A stretch of DNA of 64,000 bases from Methanothrix harundinacea 6Ac (GCF_000235565.1 NC_017527.1:1116001-1180000), one strand, 5' to 3'. Shown: positions 16,269 through 25,202, counted from the first letter of the stretch. Notes: generated by a model from the letters alone, not told the origin. Translations and numbers: made by a program.

Positions 16269-17084
16269 TCACCCCAGCCTGTAGAGGAGGGCGTCATCGC
16301 TCTTGACCCTGACCCAGGGCTCTTCTCCTTCGGCGATCCCGTCCATCGATGACCCCTTCTGAGGGGCGGCGATCCTCCCCCCATCCTCAAGATAGCGCAT
16401 GATCTCTTCCGGGCTCCTGGCAGATGAACAGAGCCCGTGAAGGATGCAATGGAGGGGCAATACGTAATCCCGGGAGAAGATCTCCACCTGGAAATCGTAA
16501 CCCATCTCCTCCAGGATCTGAATCAGACAGGAGTAATCCACCTGTAGCCTCGGACCATAAACGAACTCCTGGAGGGGGTCCATCCTTCCTGCCCTGAAGA
16601 CCAGGAGCACCCCTCTGGAGGATACATCTATCATCTTTTTTAGAAAAGAGTAAACGTCCTCCTCGAAGATGCTGTAGGCGGCAAGGGAAAAATCCAGATC
16701 AACCAGCTGACGGGGATCGACCTCCCCCCAGCGGGAGCTGATGATCTCGATGTTATATATCCCTCTGGAGCGGGCCTTCTCTTCCAGAACCCTCAGCTGA
16801 TGGGTGGAAGGGTCCAGGGCCAGAACCCTTCGCATCCTCGGTGCCAAGGGTATGGCGAAGGCCCCGGTCCCCGCCCCGACATCCAGGAGAGAGCTTCCGG
16901 GGGGGATGAGGGAAGAGACCCTCTCCAGGATCTCCCCCGGATATCCGGACCGCGCCAGAACCTCCTCATAGACGGGGGCGTACTCCCTCCAGAACTGGTC
17001 GTTTGTGATCCCCCGCTCCTGCAGTATCCGCTGGTAGCTGGTGGATTTTACATATTCCCTCCAGAGGTCCCTCCACCGGCTCAT
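16269..17084 (-). CDS. Class I SAM-dependent methyltransferase within the Opp/Nik-type operon
   Basis: A 271-residue methyltransferase. Motif I is SLLDVGAGTGAFAIPL, motif II is VLALDPSTHQL, and an SLAAYSIFEEDVYSFLKK region follows. It starts 4 bp after the stop of the family-5 binding protein and precedes the permease genes. A methyltransferase between the binding protein and permeases is not part of the standard peptide/nickel operon. It might modify a small chelator imported or used with the metal; that is a hypothesis from position only. Confidence 0.78.
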   Translation of the reverse strand: MSRWRDLWREYVKSTSYQRILQERGITNDQFWREYAPVYEEVLARSGYPGEILERVSSLIPPGSSLLDVGAGTGAFAIPLAPRMRRVLALDPSTHQLRVLEEKARSRGIYNIEIISSRWGEVDPRQLVDLDFSLAAYSIFEEDVYSFLKKMIDVSSRGVLLVFRAGRMDPLQEFVYGPRLQVDYSCLIQILEEMGYDFQVEIFSRDYVLPLHCILHGLCSSARSPEEIMRYLEDGGRIAAPQKGSSMDGIAEGEEPWVRVKSDDALLYRLG

Positions 17085-17088
17085 CTCC

Positions 17089-18666
17089 TCAAGCCCTCTC
17101 CACGTTCAGGAAGTTGTCCAGGTTGTATATCCCATAGAGGGGGTCTGAAACCCATTCCTGCCAGCGGGAGTTGTAAGGCGTCTCCACCTTGTTCCAGTAG
17201 AGGGCGATCCCGGGAAGGTTCTCTGCGTAGTAGTCCTGAACCTGGTGGGCGTACATCTCCAGCTCCTCCCCGCTGGTGGCGGCCAGGATGTCATCACAGA
17301 TCTGGTGGAAAGACGGATCGTCCAGGACGTGGAGGACCCCCTCACCGGTCCGCCGGGAGTCGAAGTATCCCGTCCCCCAGTTGGCGTGCATCATCATCCC
17401 CCAGGGGGTGGTGCGGGTGACGGTCAGATCGTACTGGTAATCGTCCTTCATCGTTATCCAGGTACTCTGGTCTGCCGTCTTTATCCCCGTCTTGATCCCA
17501 ATATCGGCGAGGTACTCCTGGAGCAGCTCCGTTATCCGCTGGTAGTCTGCCCGGGTCAGGAAGGTGAGGTCGATCATCTCTCCGTCTGGGGTCTCCAGGA
17601 ACCCGTCCCCATTGACGTCCGTGTAGCCGGCCTCCTCCAGCAATCTTCGAGCCTCCTCGGCGTCGTAGATGAGCTTTTCCGTCTCCTTGAAGTATCCCAT
17701 GCTGGGGGGCACAAATCCCCGGTTGGGGACGGAGCCGTAGTCGAGAGCGTCCAGCTTAAGAATCTCCTGGTAGTCTATAGCGCTGGCGAGAGCCTCCCGG
17801 AAGGCGGGGTCGGACATGGGGGCCTCTCTCAGGTTGAGGCCGAGGAAGATGAGGCCGGTGTTGTCCGTCTCCACCACGTCGAAGCCTCCGGCGCTATCGA
17901 GGGCGGCGAGGTTGGCGTAGGGATAGGTGCCCGCATACTTGTAGTATGCATCCACATCCCCCTTCATCAGGGCCATGGAGAGGACGTCCATATTTGCATA
18001 CATGTGGATCTCCACCCCCCCAATCTTTGCGGCCTCGCCTTCCCAGTAGGGATTTTTCTCGAAGTATAGGACGCCTGCAGCAAGGTCGGTCCTGGAGATG
18101 ACGAAGGGACCGAAGCCCACCACGGGACCCTCATCCACATGGACCATGGGATCTTCGACATCCTTCCAGACGTGCTCCGGGAGGATGTTGTAGGTGGCAA
18201 ACTCCAGGTTGAGGCGGGAGTAGGGCTTGTTTAAGGCAAAGACGACCGCATCCCCCTCCACGGCGATCTCCTCCACGGTGTCCTTGATCCATCCTGCGGG
18301 AGGATATTTCTCCCCTAGGTACTCGAAGGTGAACCTCACGTCCTCAGGGGTCAACTTCTCCCCATCGCTCCAATAGAGGTCATCTCGGATCTGGAAACGC
18401 CAGGTTTTCCCATCCTCCGAGACCTCATAGCTCTCCGCCGTCTGACCCACCACCAGACCGCTGGGGTCCATCTTCATCAAGGGCGGGTTGGATAGATGGG
18501 CAAATAGGCTCATGAAAGTGTCACCGACAACGCTTGGGGACTTGATGACGTTGGGCGTTCCGATCTTCAATACCGTTTCCCCTGATCCTGCCGAGACGCC
18601 TGTAAAGGCGACCAGGAGGAGGGCCAGGAGAAGGATAGATGAAATCCTTCTGATGTCGTCTCTCAT
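17089..18666 (-). CDS. Family-5 (Opp/Nik-type) extracellular solute-binding protein
   Basis: A 525-residue exported binding protein with signal peptide (ISSILLLALLLVAFTGVSAG). The family-5 core includes PPLMKMDPSGLVVGQTAESYEVSEDGKTW, DDLYWSDGEKLTPEDVRFTF and AIDYQEILKL. It is the first gene of the operon with the methyltransferase, two permeases and two ATPases. A 13-bp palindromic box lies 11 bp before its start codon. Peptide or nickel-chelate are both possible ligands. Confidence 0.87.
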   Translation of the reverse strand: MRDDIRRISSILLLALLLVAFTGVSAGSGETVLKIGTPNVIKSPSVVGDTFMSLFAHLSNPPLMKMDPSGLVVGQTAESYEVSEDGKTWRFQIRDDLYWSDGEKLTPEDVRFTFEYLGEKYPPAGWIKDTVEEIAVEGDAVVFALNKPYSRLNLEFATYNILPEHVWKDVEDPMVHVDEGPVVGFGPFVISRTDLAAGVLYFEKNPYWEGEAAKIGGVEIHMYANMDVLSMALMKGDVDAYYKYAGTYPYANLAALDSAGGFDVVETDNTGLIFLGLNLREAPMSDPAFREALASAIDYQEILKLDALDYGSVPNRGFVPPSMGYFKETEKLIYDAEEARRLLEEAGYTDVNGDGFLETPDGEMIDLTFLTRADYQRITELLQEYLADIGIKTGIKTADQSTWITMKDDYQYDLTVTRTTPWGMMMHANWGTGYFDSRRTGEGVLHVLDDPSFHQICDDILAATSGEELEMYAHQVQDYYAENLPGIALYWNKVETPYNSRWQEWVSDPLYGIYNLDNFLNVERA

Positions 18667-18676
18667 ATATATCCTC

Positions 18677-18689
18677 TTAGTGTTACTAA
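18677..18689. promoter_or_regulatory. Palindromic box TTAGTGTTACTAA, candidate metalloregulator site
   Basis: Arms TTAGT and ACTAA around GTT, directly upstream of the family-5 binding protein start on the minus strand. Related boxes occur at 9723-9735 and 19730-19742, each before a metal-uptake gene. Confidence 0.4.
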
Positions 18690-18838
18690 ATAGATATTTA
18701 AGCTTAAATATGTATTGCTATCAAGGCGGCGGTGAAGCCTGGGCTTCTGATATGTCCATCAGGGGAGGCAAATAATAGAAAAGGCCGCCCGGGGTTTGAG
18801 GCGGCATAGATCATGAAGCCTTTTTTCGCTTTCGATCT

Positions 18839-19720
18839 TCAGAGGACCAGGTTCTTATTGTAGTCGAGGACCTCTGCTATCGTATTGACCCCTGATACCG
18901 ATCGAGGGAAGTTGGTGAATATGACCCTCTCCGCGTTTATTCCCCTGTCCCGGAGCGCCTCTTCGATCCCCTTTGCCAGCTCCCCGGACTGCATATTCTC
19001 GATGACATAGGCGACGTCCTGATACTTCTCAGGGGTGGCGATGATCTCGTCGACGATCTTGTCGGCGGTCTTGGTCCCGTTCATGGCGAACTCAGGGGCG
19101 AAGAAGTTGACGACCTCCATCCCCAGCCAGTTCTCGACCGGCTCCCTCTGCCAGAGCATGACGATGACTTTCGTCTCCTGCAGGCGAGACCTCTCTGTCT
19201 CCGTGGGCTCCACGGCGTCGAAGGTCATCAGATATTCATCGTAACGCCCTTGATAATATGCCTCCCCCGCCGGATCTTCCTCGATCAGCCAACCCAATAC
19301 CTCCGCCGCCAGGAGCTTGGCGGTCGTCGGGGTGTTCCAGCCCCGGGAGGGATCGGAGACCTTCTTCCATTTGACGGCTCCGAAGTTGTTCGCCGCCATG
19401 AAGTTCTCGACGGCGGGGATGTTGAAGTTCTTGTCGTTGTTGTCGTTGTAGGCCATGAAGACGTCGGCGTCCCTGATGAAGGCCATATTCAGCTGTATCC
19501 GGTTGGGGATGATATCCGCCTGGAGGTGGGGGCAGAGGGTCGGGTCGGCGATGGATATCGCCTCGACCCTCTCGCCGCCGATGAAGGTGGCCGGGTCCAT
19601 GAGAACGCTGGTGGTAGCTACGATCTTCATCTTCTCCGGGGCCTGATCTGCGATGGATGGAGCGATCAGAAAGATCGCCAGGATCAGCATGATCAGGCAC
19701 CAGGATCTCTTTGAATACAT
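18839..19720 (-). CDS. ZnuA/TroA-type metal-binding protein of an ABC transporter
   Basis: A 293-residue exported protein with signal peptide and the TroA-type core: KIVATTSVLMDPATFIGG, PHLQADIIPNRIQLNMAFIRDADVFMAYN. The usual central His-rich loop is absent. Its permease and ATPase lie upstream at 19828-21431 on the same strand, but about 100 A/T-rich bases with a palindromic box and TATA-like element intervene, so it probably has its own promoter. Zn, Mn or another divalent metal is likely. Confidence 0.8.
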   Translation of the reverse strand: MYSKRSWCLIMLILAIFLIAPSIADQAPEKMKIVATTSVLMDPATFIGGERVEAISIADPTLCPHLQADIIPNRIQLNMAFIRDADVFMAYNDNNDKNFNIPAVENFMAANNFGAVKWKKVSDPSRGWNTPTTAKLLAAEVLGWLIEEDPAGEAYYQGRYDEYLMTFDAVEPTETERSRLQETKVIVMLWQREPVENWLGMEVVNFFAPEFAMNGTKTADKIVDEIIATPEKYQDVAYVIENMQSGELAKGIEEALRDRGINAERVIFTNFPRSVSGVNTIAEVLDYNKNLVL

Positions 19721-19729
19721 GATGGCTTT

Positions 19730-19742
19730 TTAGTATTACGAT
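19730..19742. promoter_or_regulatory. Box TTAGTATTACGAT, weaker relative of the palindromic box
   Basis: Ten of 13 positions match TTAGTGTTACTAA. It lies just before the ZnuA-like gene start on the minus strand and next to a TATA-like stretch (ATATATTTAA). Confidence 0.3.
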
Positions 19743-19827
19743 ATATTTAACAATTTTGTATCTTTCACAACGATTGAATATATTTTTATATGATGTTCCC
19801 TCCCTCCCACGGTGTCAGTAACATTTT

Positions 19828-20658
19828 TTAATCTTTTTTGTAGTTGATCCGCCTCTTGAAGGAGACGAGGACAGATACTCCGAAGGCGGAGGTGAGGAGG
19901 AGGGCCACCAGGGGGGCGATGGGGAGGGTGTACTCAAACCCGGCCCAGACGCCGAAGGCGCTGATCGATAGGGCGACGAGGGGTGCTGCAACGAACATGC
20001 TCCTGACGTTGAAGCAGAACTGACCCGCCGTGGAGGCGGGGGTAACCAACAGAACGAATATCAGAAGCCCCCCGACGATGTTGAGGGTCAATGATACGGA
20101 TATGGCGACGATGAAGAGGAGGATGTAATATACCAGCTTCACCCGGACGCCGGCCGCCTCGGCGATCTTCATATTGAACATTATGGCGGTTATCTCTTTG
20201 TAGAACGCCAGAACGAATATGATGGTGAGGGCCGATACGGCGGCAAGGGCGTATATATCTTCCCGGTAAAGGGAGATGACGTTTCCGAAGAGGAGGTTCC
20301 CCGCCGAGAGGCCCCTCCCCGAATACTGCATGAAGGAGACGAGGAATATGGCCACCGCCATCGACATGGCGAAGAGGACCCCCAGGGTGGCGTCGGCAGC
20401 CATCTTCGCCTTGTCGGAGACAGGGCCAATCAGGGCGGCGACTCCGACGCTGAAGATTATCGCCGCCATCTGGGGGTTGATCTCCAGGAACATCCCGATG
20501 GCGGCCCCGGCGAAGGCGGCGTGGGACATGGTGAACCCTATGGAGGAGAGGTTCATCCTGGAGATGATGACTCCGAGGATGCTGCAGGCTACGGAGGCGA
20601 AGACCATCGCCTCGACTGCCCTGCAGACGACGTTGTTCTCGATCAGAAACTCGAGCAT
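19828..20658 (-). CDS. ZnuB/MntB-type metal ABC permease
   Basis: About 276 residues with eight or so membrane segments; the family motif SIGFTMSHAAFAGAAIGMFLEINP contains the conserved SHAAFAG. I start at the ATG for MLEFLIENN (20658), preceded by GGGGGGCTC, instead of a longer frame from 20715 whose first residues are unlike the family. With this start it overlaps the ATPase gene by 16 bp. It forms the channel for the metal delivered by the ZnuA-like protein. Confidence 0.85.
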   Translation of the reverse strand: MLEFLIENNVVCRAVEAMVFASVACSILGVIISRMNLSSIGFTMSHAAFAGAAIGMFLEINPQMAAIIFSVGVAALIGPVSDKAKMAADATLGVLFAMSMAVAIFLVSFMQYSGRGLSAGNLLFGNVISLYREDIYALAAVSALTIIFVLAFYKEITAIMFNMKIAEAAGVRVKLVYYILLFIVAISVSLTLNIVGGLLIFVLLVTPASTAGQFCFNVRSMFVAAPLVALSISAFGVWAGFEYTLPIAPLVALLLTSAFGVSVLVSFKRRINYKKD

Positions 20659-21431
20659 CTGAGCCCCCCGCCGCTCTCCTTCCTGATGATCGACTCCACC
20701 TCTCCCGCCTCGCATATGCCGTCGTAGGTGATCCGGCCTTTATTCATCACCACCAGGTGGACCCGGATGTCGGGGAGGCCATCGAAGGCGTGGGATACCA
20801 GGAGGATGGGGGTCCCTTTTTTGGCAACGGATTTGAAGACCCCCTGGAGGTACTCCCTCGCGCTGAAGTCGAGGTTGCTGAAGGGCTCGTCGAGCATCAG
20901 AACCTCGGGCTCCTTGGCGATGTTGTGGGCGATCATCGTCTTCTGCTGCTGGCCCCCGCTTAGGGTACCTATCGTCTTGGAGGCGAGATCCTCTATCCCC
21001 AGGAGGCGGATCGCCTCGGAGGCCGCCTCCCGGTCTGACCTCGAAGGCCTCTTCAAAAGGCCCATCTTCCCATACCTGCCCATCATCACCACCTCCTCAA
21101 CGGTGAAGGGGGTGAAGGGGTCGAAGTAAAAGTTCTGGATGACGTAGCCAACCTTCCTTCTGACTTCGTTTCCGTAGCGTCGGAGATCGAGGCCGCAGAC
21201 GGTCGCGCTCCCGTGGGTGATCCTGACAAGGGCGTTGATAGACTCCAGCAGAGTCGTCTTGCCGGCGCTGTTGGGCCCTCCGATCACCAAGTACTCCCCC
21301 GACTTAACCGATAGGGATAACCCCCTTATCACCGGCTTATCCCCGCCCTCGTACGCTGTATAGATCCCTTCAAGGTCAATTATGCTCAATCGCTCCCTCC
21401 ATCGGGAATCGGATGGAAGATATGGAGGCAA
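20643..21431 (-). CDS. ZnuC/MntA-type metal ABC ATPase
   Basis: A 262-residue ATPase: Walker A GPNSAGKTT, Q-loop YVIQNFYFDPFTPFTVEEVV, signature LSGGQQQK and Walker B LMLDEPFSNLDFSA. The start at 21431 places about 15 extra residues before the conserved LSIIDLEGIYTAYEG; a shorter form is possible. First gene of the permease/ATPase pair. Confidence 0.86.
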   Translation of the reverse strand: MPPYLPSDSRWRERLSIIDLEGIYTAYEGGDKPVIRGLSLSVKSGEYLVIGGPNSAGKTTLLESINALVRITHGSATVCGLDLRRYGNEVRRKVGYVIQNFYFDPFTPFTVEEVVMMGRYGKMGLLKRPSRSDREAASEAIRLLGIEDLASKTIGTLSGGQQQKTMIAHNIAKEPEVLMLDEPFSNLDFSAREYLQGVFKSVAKKGTPILLVSHAFDGLPDIRVHLVVMNKGRITYDGICEAGEVESIIRKESGGGLRCSSF

Positions 21432-21814
21432 TATCCAGGGAATGCCCTCCGATCTAGGGAGGCGGAAGAGGGTGGCAAGACCCGGTAAACCGCCCCCATG
21501 ATATCAGCATCACATCCGGCGTCCCATTTCAGAGGCTGAAGAGAATATCGCAGATCGTAATAAGGATTTCGATAGATTATGACTATAACCAATTTAGCTA
21601 TGATTATTTTCACAGCTATTCATATTTCCATCTATTGATATAAGTTATAAAGCCGCCTCTTCGCTATTCGTTCCTCCCATATCAAGGGCAATATCTACTG
21701 ATTCAAGATGCAAGAGATCCCATCCCCTGAGGGAAGGGATAGTTTGATGGCAACCGGAACAACAGTTAAATATCTAGCCATATAAAAGCGATATTTGTAA
21801 GAGAATCTGTAATA
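21432..21814. other. A/T-rich intergenic region
   Basis: Divergent spacer between the ZnuC-like gene and the fmdE-like gene. It becomes A/T-rich after about 21540. TATA-like stretches (e.g. ATATAAAAGCG near 21779) can serve the fmdE-like gene. No gene is supported. Confidence 0.5.
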
Positions 21815-22259
21815 ATGGTGATCATTTTGGAGATGAAGACCATCGATCCGGAGAACGTCCCCCTGAAGGAGCTGATAGAGCGCGGGACCGAGTTCCACGG
21901 ACATCTGGGCCCCTTCCTGGTCTTGGGGATCAGGATGGGGCTTTTGGCCCTGAAAGACCTCGGATCATCCGGCCATAAAGAGATCGGGGCCACGGTCAGG
22001 ACCGGGACGACCCCCCCCCATCTCCTGCCTCGTCGACGGGATCCAGATATCCACCGGCTGCACCATGGGGAAGGGGAACATCGAAACCGTCGACCTGGGG
22101 AGGGCGGAGGCGACCTTCTCCGCCGGAGGAGAGAGGGTGACCCTGAAGGTGAAGGACGGGGTGATGGCGGAGATAAAGGCAGGAGGATACGCCTCGTTGG
22201 AGGAGTTCGCCTGGGAGGTATCGAAGAGGCGGGATGAGGAGCTCTTCGACCGGCTCTGA
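21815..22259 (+). pseudogene. fmdE: FmdE-family protein gene with a frameshift in a C9 tract
   Basis: The first frame gives LKELIERGTEFHGHLGPFLVLGIRMGLLAL, the FmdE N-terminal motif with the conserved HGH. After a run of nine C at 22011-22019 the protein continues only in another frame (ISCLVDGIQISTGCTMGKGN, then VDLGRAEATFSAGG). Removing one C restores one continuous ~147-residue protein ending at 22259. FmdE is the protein of the molybdenum formylmethanofuran dehydrogenase operon. This copy lacks the zinc-ribbon tail. The shift could be real, slippage-prone or a sequencing error. Confidence 0.72.
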
Positions 22260-22563
22260 AGGTTCATGACCCGGGCCATCTCCACGGTGGTCTTTAGACG
22301 GGATACCAGGGTGGGGGCTGGAGGCCTGCCCGCCGATCCGGCCAGGGCCCGGGAGGGCTGTGCTGAGGGAGATATCCGCCTTGAGCCATCCTCCAGATTT
22401 ACTTTCACCGGCAGCTCGATTCATTTAAGAAATTTTTTATAATGCTTCAAACGGCGCGGGATTCGGAATTACTATAAATAGTATCTAAAATTTCTCATAC
22501 AACCTGTGGGTCGAAATCCTTATCCATTAATAAGTTTACATAGGACCTACAGGAGGAATCTTC
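22260..22563. other. Intergenic stretch with small dyad
   Basis: No gene is supported. The first part is GC-rich without a usable frame; the end is A/T-rich and contains TACTATAAATAGTA, a short inverted repeat near 22470, upstream of the membrane-protein gene. Confidence 0.4.
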
Positions 22564-23070
22564 ATGAAGGACTTTTCTCCTTTTAATGAAGAGGAATCTT
22601 GGACCGAGGGGCCTTCGATCAACCGATCCGATGGAAAGGAGATCCACATCGAAAGGATCGTTTCTCTTCTGCCAGTCCGCCATTACTGGGGGTGGACGAT
22701 ATTCGCGGTAGCATATCTGTTAGTTTCTAATGTATTTATAGCATATTTCGAAAAATCTTCAACATATTTCATATCTTCTTTAATCCTCTCCATTCTACTG
22801 GCCCAACAGACGATAATTATTATTTGGGCAAAAAATAAGCTGAATACAATAGAAAAAGTTTTATTAGAAATTGTCGACCTGCCGCAGGAGGAGATCCGGA
22901 TCCTTTGGAGGGGGCTGAAGGCCAGAATATTTGATGATAAAAAAATGATATTAATGGGCCTCCTTATGAACGTCTTGGCTCATGTTTTCCATCTGGACGA
23001 CCTTGGATACTCGTACGAATCCGCCTACTCGAGGATTTCGAAAAACCTAACCATAGCAATATTTAAATAG
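22564..23070 (+). CDS. Membrane protein of unknown function, probably the N-terminal part of an interrupted gene
   Basis: A 168-residue protein with a charged N-terminus, two membrane helices (WTIFAVAYLLVSNVFIAYF and FISSLILSILLAQQTIIII) and a soluble part ending abruptly at NLTIAIFK just before an IS5-type transposase. I do not recognise the family. After the element, 24211-24744 encodes more membrane helices with similar A/T-rich codon use, so the two may be one gene of about 350 codons split by insertion. The start follows CAGGAGGAATCTTC. Confidence 0.6.
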   Translation: MKDFSPFNEEESWTEGPSINRSDGKEIHIERIVSLLPVRHYWGWTIFAVAYLLVSNVFIAYFEKSSTYFISSLILSILLAQQTIIIIWAKNKLNTIEKVLLEIVDLPQEEIRILWRGLKARIFDDKKMILMGLLMNVLAHVFHLDDLGYSYESAYSRISKNLTIAIFK

Positions 23071-24180
23071 TATTACTAATAATTAAGTATCATGAATACA
23101 TTTGCAGCCTGGGCTTTCCGAGAAGTTTACAGTAACCAGAAATCTGGGAACCGGCTCTTGCAGATAGTTGATATCATAGACTGGAAGCCCATTCGCGAGC
23201 TACTTGAGGAGATGTACAAAAACAAAAGCGAGAAAGGTGGCCGGCCTAATTGCGACGTCCTGATGATGTTTAGAATTCTGATACTTGAGGAGTGGTACGG
23301 TCTAAACGATCTTGAAGTTGTGAGACAGATCAAGGATCGAGTATCGTTTATGGGATTTCTTGGTTTTCCGGAGCAGGTTCCTGATTCTAGCACGATATGG
23401 CTTTTCAAGGAGCGGATGATAGAGACAGGAACGCACGATCGAGTCTGGGATGAGTTCAGACGTCAATTGTATTCTAAGGGACTAACTGTGAAACGTGGAA
23501 CGATCCAGGATGCCACGTTCATCGAAGCTGATCCTGGTTCATCGAAAAAACCACGGGAGGATCAGGCTAAAACTCGCCGAAGCAGAGATGGCACATGGAC
23601 CAAGAAGGGTGATGAGTTTCATTTTGGATATAAACTTCATTCTAAAGTAGATATAGACTATGCACTGATCCGTGAGATAGATACGACAACGGCAAAAGTT
23701 CACGATAGCAGGGTCGATCTTTCTGTCCCGGGAGAGGTGGTGCTGAGAGATAAGGGATATTTTGGCGTGCCTGCGAGGGGTGAAGATTTCACCATGAAGA
23801 GAAGGACGACAGAAAGGCCGTTGGATGATCTCGAAAATGAACGGAATCGGCTGATAAGCAAGCTGAGATCACCTGGAGAAAGGCCCTTCGCGGTTATAAA
23901 ACGGGTCTTTGGAGCTGGCAGGGTTCTTGTTACTACTCTGAAACGAGTTTATGGTAAAATGATAGTTGCAGCCATCTCATACAATCTGTATCAGTTATAT
24001 ACACTAAAAAAGGAGAATGTAATTTGAGAATAGCGGATGCTATCTAAAATCGTTGAGAAAAGAACGCAAACTGAGAAAATTTGGAGCCTGGCAGGGAAAA
24101 ATGATCCTGATAATTGGATTTAGGGATAAAAAGTGCTCTGGAAATGAGTTAATCGAAATCCTCACTCATATATTTTTATA
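23065..24180 (+). mobile_element. IS5-type insertion element (approximate limits)
   Basis: The transposase gene plus A/T-rich flanks lie between two membrane-protein fragments. I could not find convincing terminal inverted repeats, so the limits are estimates. ATATTT occurs on both sides (about 23059 and 24168) and could be part of a target duplication. Confidence 0.5.
23092..24027 (+). CDS. IS5-family transposase
   Basis: A 311-residue DDE transposase. The N-terminal IS5 domain includes GGRPNCDVLMMFRILILEEW and FLGFPEQVPDSSTIWLFKERM. The catalytic acids lie in IQDATFIEADP, LRDKGYFGVPA and the ERPFAVIKRVFG block. It has full family length and no internal stop, so it may be active. Codon use is more A/T-rich than the housekeeping neighbours. 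Confidence 0.9.
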   Translation: MNTFAAWAFREVYSNQKSGNRLLQIVDIIDWKPIRELLEEMYKNKSEKGGRPNCDVLMMFRILILEEWYGLNDLEVVRQIKDRVSFMGFLGFPEQVPDSSTIWLFKERMIETGTHDRVWDEFRRQLYSKGLTVKRGTIQDATFIEADPGSSKKPREDQAKTRRSRDGTWTKKGDEFHFGYKLHSKVDIDYALIREIDTTTAKVHDSRVDLSVPGEVVLRDKGYFGVPARGEDFTMKRRTTERPLDDLENERNRLISKLRSPGERPFAVIKRVFGAGRVLVTTLKRVYGKMIVAAISYNLYQLYTLKKENVI

Positions 24181-24210
24181 CAATACGTATATTACGGCGT
24201 CCATTATTTC

Positions 24211-24744
24211 ATGGGAGCCGGACTGTATCTATTGGCAGCAACTCTTTCAGCTATATATTCATTAAGTAAAATTCCGCTTAATATAAATTCGTTGATATCA
24301 AGGCACGTCCATTTCAAGGGTCTGCTCTACTCCGAGCTGACGATCTGTGCCATCAGCGTCTATCTGTCCTGGGGGATTTTCTATATGACTACCCCCAGTA
24401 GATTGACGGATAAGCTGAGCATAATCTGGTTCTCCAGTTTCGCCGTCATCTTACTTTTATACTTCATCCTATCTCAATATATAATTCATAGAATGATGAC
24501 TAAGGCCAAAAGGGACAATTTGGGCACCTTCTCGGCGATATTGAGATCAACAGCCCAGGAAGCCCTTAAGAACCCAACGAGGCAGAACATCATCTGTCTG
24601 AGAGCCATAATCGATATTCAGAGGCAAATAGATGATATGTGTCAATGGCCCTTTGGCATCTACGAGATCCTGCATATCGTATTGATCGTCATAATACCCC
24701 TGGTGGTGGTACTCTTAGAGATAATATTCGAAGTAGTGAGGTGA
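24211..24744 (+). CDS. Membrane protein fragment, probable C-terminal part of the gene interrupted by the IS
   Basis: A 177-residue frame with membrane helices at the start (LYLLAATLSAIYSL), middle (SELTICAISVYLSWGIFYM, IWFSSFAVILLLYFILS) and end (IYEILHIVLIVIIPLVVVLLEIIF). The same frame stays open upstream of this ATG to about 24157, as expected if the true start lies before the IS. No family recognised. A simple join with 22564-23070 is not in frame with the limits I can propose, so extra bases were lost or the pieces are separate genes. Confidence 0.55.
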   Translation: MGAGLYLLAATLSAIYSLSKIPLNINSLISRHVHFKGLLYSELTICAISVYLSWGIFYMTTPSRLTDKLSIIWFSSFAVILLLYFILSQYIIHRMMTKAKRDNLGTFSAILRSTAQEALKNPTRQNIICLRAIIDIQRQIDDMCQWPFGIYEILHIVLIVIIPLVVVLLEIIFEVVR

Positions 24745-24872
24745 TCTCTATCCTGTGGCAGAAACGACGGAATCAGAGGGGCCCTTTCCCTCGGTCTGGG
24801 GGCTATGTCCATCAATATCCCAGTCAACAAAAATAACAGGAGAAAAAAAGAACGATGAGGCCCTGGAAGAGG

Positions 24873-25202
24873 TCACTTCTGGGGTTTCAGCTCCTCTATC
24901 CTGGCCTTTATGCTCTTCAGCTGGGCCTCGAGGCTCTCCGCCATCACTTCCAGATCTGCCATCTCCACCTCAGGGGATGGGGCCCCCGGCGGATAAGGCC
25001 CTAGGGAAGCAAGGGGCGTCGGCATCCTGTACCAGAAGCATAGGCCCCGGCCGCGGCCGCGGATGCCACCTCTGCCGGACCCAAAGGGCCTTCCATAGCC
25101 TCCTCTCGCGTATCCTGGGGCTTCGAACCCCGAGCAGTATCCCATGCCCCTCCCGGTCCGCGGTCCGAATCCGGCAGGGCCCGTTCCATCTCCACCTGGC
25201 AT
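24873..25202 (-). CDS. DUF5320 glycine-rich protein
   Basis: A 109-residue protein with the DUF5320 signature at the start (MPGGDGTGPAGFGPRTGRGMGYC), a Gly/Arg-rich middle, and a C-terminal coiled coil (VMAESLEAQLKSIKARIEEL). Such genes are common in methanogens beside DUF134 regulators and dinitrogenase-cofactor or Mrp/NBP35-type proteins, and a DUF134 gene is divergently placed here. Function unknown. Confidence 0.8.
   Translation of the reverse strand: MPGGDGTGPAGFGPRTGRGMGYCSGFEAPGYARGGYGRPFGSGRGGIRGRGRGLCFWYRMPTPLASLGPYPPGAPSPEVEMADLEVMAESLEAQLKSIKARIEELKPQK

Noticed and set aside
18721-18838. A riboswitch in the spacer between the family-5 and ZnuA-like genes
   Set aside because: The spacer is short, lies downstream of the minus-strand ZnuA-like gene, and shows no recognisable conserved riboswitch core.
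23065-24180. Precise terminal inverted repeats for the IS5-type element
   Set aside because: I compared both flanks and found no convincing inverted match, so only approximate limits are given.
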